Assembly (NCBI GenBank): GCA_016839955.1
Contig: JAEOTI010000593.1
Coordinates: 1 to 9,194 of the forward strand
Reading direction: 5' to 3'
Source of the DNA: Candidatus Hodarchaeota archaeon
GTDB taxonomy: Archaea > Asgardarchaeota > Heimdallarchaeia > Hodarchaeales > YT1-057
DNA: 9,194 bases
A program made the translations under genes and the position numbers. This document shows, piece after piece, positions 7,186 to 9,194 of the stretch. Below the pieces are notes generated by a model. That model searched no databases. It was not told the origin of the DNA and saw nothing but the letters and a program-made list of their open reading frames with translations. The first letter of the stretch is position 1; every line of letters begins with the position of its first letter.

Positions 7186-8508
7186 GTGTATGAATTAATT
7201 CGTGAATTATTACTAGGACCCAGAGATGCCAACAGAAATGTACGAGCAATCTTTATTATGGCAATTTTCGGTTCAATTGGATTTGGCATGCTTTGGGGTT
7301 CAATCCAATCGATTTTTATTCTTACACTCGTAGACGATAGCACAATTATGCTTGGTTTGGTTATCATGACTGGAGGAATTTCACAGATATTTTTACTATT
7401 TCCTAGCGCTTATATTGCTGATCGTTGGAGGCGAGATATTCTTGTCTGGACAGGTTCAATTTTAGGAATAATAGGAATTTTCATACTAAGCCTAAGTATA
7501 AATTTGGAAATGTTGATTCTGGCACAAATTTTCTTAGGAATTTCCTGGGGACTTTCGGGGACAGCTATAGAGGCCTTATTAGCGGACTCAACTCCTTCAG
7601 GAACCAGGTCTAAAGTTTATTCTTCTATTTTCTTTTTACGGTTCGGATTTTCTGCAGTTGGTCCTGCAATCAATGTTTTCTTATTTTTAGTACTTGGTGA
7701 CAACTGGGGTATAGACATTTTACGTATAGTCGTTATGATCGCTGCCATAATCATCACTATCAGTGCATTTGCGAGTTTTTTCATATCTGATAAACTCGCG
7801 TTAGGGAAAGAAAGTGAAAGTTTAGTATCAAAGGATTTAGCTCATCCTGAACAAGAACGAAGTTCATTTGCTATTCCAGTATTTATTGTAGGACTGGGTT
7901 TAATTATTGGTTTTGGTGCTGGAATGACCGTTGCCTTCTTCCCTGTATTCTTCAAAGAAGAATATGGGTTAAAACCTATTTTTGTAAATGTAATTTACTT
8001 CTTCATGCAAATACTCACTGGAATAATTGGAATTCTCGCTCAAAAAGTCTCCAAACGATTAGGACTTATTGAGACCATGTTTTTTTTGCAAATGTCAGCA
8101 ATCTATGCCCTAGCTTTTATTACACAATATCCACCAATTCTGTTCTTAATTCCACTATTCTGGATTCGTAACGCTTTAATGAATTCAAGTGGTCCATTAA
8201 ATCGTACAATCGTCATGGACAGGATTGCAAAGCGACATAGGGCTAAATGGAACGCCCTAGAACAACTAGCTTGGGGACTTTTCTGGACTGTTTCCGCTGC
8301 AGTTGGAGGATGGCTCATTGAAAGCTATGGCTTCGTTGTTTGTTTCACGATTACTGCAACTTTATACATGATCGCTACTTTACCTTTATTACTACTATTT
8401 GGACGTGTAGCACCTGAAGGAACTCGTGAACAATCAATCATGTCTGTAACAAAACAAGAGACTGCAATTACTGCAGAACAACCATCCACACCCTCGTCTC
8501 TTGATTAG
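7186..8508 (+). CDS. Major facilitator superfamily transporter, 12 membrane helices
   Basis: This 440-residue protein has twelve hydrophobic segments in two sets of six. A cytoplasmic loop between helices 6 and 7 (about 200-224, rich in Lys, Glu and Ser) separates them. The MFS signature between helices 2 and 3 is seen as AYIADRWRRD (75-84), and a degenerate counterpart QKVSKRLG sits between helices 8 and 9. The charged N terminus, with LLLGPRDANRNVRA before helix 1, and a Ser/Thr/Glu-rich C-terminal tail are both expected in the cytoplasm. It is a proton-coupled or facilitated permease of unknown substrate; a multidrug/sugar-efflux-like type is possible, but nothing here decides it. The start is GTG at 7186, only three bases after an in-frame TAA (7180-7182), so it cannot extend further. 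A weak GGTGG lies about 12 bases upstream. The gene is divergent from the kinase and followed by a hairpin terminator, so it is probably monocistronic. Confidence 0.88.
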   Translation: MYELIRELLLGPRDANRNVRAIFIMAIFGSIGFGMLWGSIQSIFILTLVDDSTIMLGLVIMTGGISQIFLLFPSAYIADRWRRDILVWTGSILGIIGIFILSLSINLEMLILAQIFLGISWGLSGTAIEALLADSTPSGTRSKVYSSIFFLRFGFSAVGPAINVFLFLVLGDNWGIDILRIVVMIAAIIITISAFASFFISDKLALGKESESLVSKDLAHPEQERSSFAIPVFIVGLGLIIGFGAGMTVAFFPVFFKEEYGLKPIFVNVIYFFMQILTGIIGILAQKVSKRLGLIETMFFLQMSAIYALAFITQYPPILFLIPLFWIRNALMNSSGPLNRTIVMDRIAKRHRAKWNALEQLAWGLFWTVSAAVGGWLIESYGFVVCFTITATLYMIATLPLLLLFGRVAPEGTREQSIMSVTKQETAITAEQPSTPSSLD

Positions 8509-8525
8509 GAAGGATCTGGAAAAAA

Positions 8526-8577
8526 AGAGGATTTATTACACAAATAAATCTGGTTTCGGATCCTCTATTTTTCTTTT
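8526..8577 (+). terminator. Hairpin plus T-run terminator after the MFS gene
   Basis: AGAGGAT (8526-8532) pairs with ATCCTCT (8560-8566). Inside it, GATTTATT (8530-8537) pairs perfectly with AATAAATC (8543-8550) around an ACACA loop. T-rich sequence follows (8568-8577, TTTTTCTTTT). The two stems share the bases GAT (8530-8532), so they either stack or compete. This fits transcript termination or 3'-end protection of the MFS mRNA. Confidence 0.65.
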
Positions 8578-8666
8578 CACTTAACAACCGAAAAATTCCT
8601 TTATTTAATTGGATAATTTGCTAATAAAATAGAAATCTTAGATTCTGAAGAATTTATCTTAACTTT
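8578..8666. other. Intergenic spacer without recognised features
   Basis: This is AT-rich sequence between the MFS terminator and the promoter of the last gene. No ORF, repeat or RNA-like fold was seen. Confidence 0.5.
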
Positions 8667-8681
8667 CGAAAATTATAAAAA
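8667..8681 (+). promoter_or_regulatory. BRE/TATA promoter of the last gene
   Basis: CGAAAATTATAAAAA has a purine-rich BRE-like CGAAA directly before a TATA box (TATAAAAA, 8674-8681). Archaeal spacing predicts transcription starting near 8700. That leaves about 20 bases before the GGTGA ribosome-binding site at 8721, so translation should start near 8736. Confidence 0.55.
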
Positions 8682-8720
8682 AAAGCTTAGTCTTACTACT
8701 TTCCGTATCATAACAAAAGT

Positions 8721-8725
8721 GGTGA
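8721..8725 (+). promoter_or_regulatory. Shine-Dalgarno GGTGA of the last gene
   Basis: GGTGA matches the complement of the 16S rRNA 3' end (GGAGGTGAT) and lies 10 bases before ATA at 8736. No ATG, GTG or TTG in the protein's frame lies between the upstream stop (8688-8690) and GTG 8781, so this site points to an unusual start codon. Confidence 0.55.
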
Positions 8726-8735
8726 AATTATAGCC

Positions 8736-9194
8736 ATAAAATCAGACAATCCTGAACAAACAAAGTTAATTCTGTCAATAGTGGGTGGAATTGTCTTTTT
8801 TGTTCTAAATATTTTCTTACCTTATTTCAGAATAGCGTTTCCTTATATGGAATATAGCACAGGTGGGACCACAATGAAATTATTTGCCCCAAAAGCTGAA
8901 GCAGAAGTTTGGGGAATGACTATAGGTGTCAATTTTGATGATATAGGGAAAGATAGTAAAGATCTAGAATTCATTTGGATTATTTTAAACTATTCTCATT
9001 TTCTATTACTCGTAGGTGGGGTAGTAGCTGCTGCATTAGTAATCCTCGCACCTATTTTGGAAAAACAAGGAACGGAACTTCCTTTTGAAAACCCTGCATT
9101 AATTGGATTTTTAATCGGGGCAATCGTTTGTGGATTTGAATGGGGGCTCTTTATAACATTATTTTTCCTTGAGGATTGGGGTCCGATATCTCCA
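8736..9194 (+). CDS. Multi-pass membrane protein, unknown function (3'-partial, non-canonical start)
   Basis: The frame from 8691 to the right edge is open. Starting at ATA 8736, 153 residues are visible and no stop is reached. The protein begins with a short polar stretch (KSDNPEQTK). It has one hydrophobic helix (LILSIVGGIVFFVLNIFL), then an outer loop of about 60 residues with several acidic residues. A second helix (about residues 80-104) and a third (about 117-138), rich in Gly and aromatic residues, follow. I do not recognise the family. The shape is that of a small integral membrane protein of at least three, probably four, helices. The start is inferred from the upstream GGTGA and TATA box: ATA at 8736 fits best, and ATT at 8727 or ATA at 8730 lie too close to the ribosome site. 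GTG 8781 would cut into the first helix. A base error in the sequence could also have hidden an ATG here. Confidence 0.75.
   Translation, partial: MKSDNPEQTKLILSIVGGIVFFVLNIFLPYFRIAFPYMEYSTGGTTMKLFAPKAEAEVWGMTIGVNFDDIGKDSKDLEFIWIILNYSHFLLLVGGVVAAALVILAPILEKQGTELPFENPALIGFLIGAIVCGFEWGLFITLFFLEDWGPISP

Noticed and set aside
8103..8318. 71-residue minus-strand ORF in the MFS gene
   Set aside because: It is antisense to helices 9-11 of a clear transporter and has no features of its own.
1..9194. A new multi-gene system spanning the window
   Set aside because: Genes change strand repeatedly, their predicted roles are unrelated, and no defence, toxin-antitoxin or biosynthetic core is visible.

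Overview
The window is AT-rich and reads as part of a chromosome from an archaeon. An Asgard lineage (Heimdallarchaeia- or Thorarchaeia-like) is my best guess. The grounds are a very large C-terminally anchored surface protein dense in N-glycosylation sequons and Ig-like repeats, a receiver-first PAS histidine kinase of the kind common in archaea, BRE/TATA-like promoter elements, and T-rich 3' ends. The lineage is inferred from style only; there is no rRNA or marker gene here. No mobile element, CRISPR array, tRNA or rRNA was seen.

Layout. Positions 1-2687 (+) hold the 3' part of a giant secreted or cell-surface protein. Its reading frame is open to the left edge, so the gene starts outside the window. 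Positions 2830-3378 (-) encode a small vicinal-oxygen-chelate (VOC) protein resembling the catalytic half of 4-hydroxyphenylpyruvate dioxygenase. Positions 3482-4078 (-) encode a stand-alone DUF3786-like protein that could be co-transcribed with it. Positions 4194-5012 (+) encode a metallo-beta-lactamase-fold hydrolase with an altered last metal ligand. It converges, with no base between the two stop codons, on a REC-PAS-PAS-histidine kinase at 5013-6818 (-). After a 367-base divergent intergenic region comes a 12-helix MFS transporter at 7186-8508 (+), then a hairpin plus T-run terminator. A partial multi-pass membrane protein (8736 to the right edge, +) follows, with its own promoter and apparently a non-canonical start codon.

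How the genes fit together. I see no coherent operon or defence/biosynthetic system; strand changes separate most genes. The only plausible co-transcribed pair is DUF3786 followed by the VOC protein, 103 bases apart. The kinase and the MFS transporter are divergent neighbours and could share regulation, but nothing in the sequence proves it. The points most worth a second look are the ATA (or ATT) start of the last gene, the His-to-Ser change in the MBL enzyme, the half-sized HPPD-like VOC protein, and the ABAB domain duplication in the surface protein.
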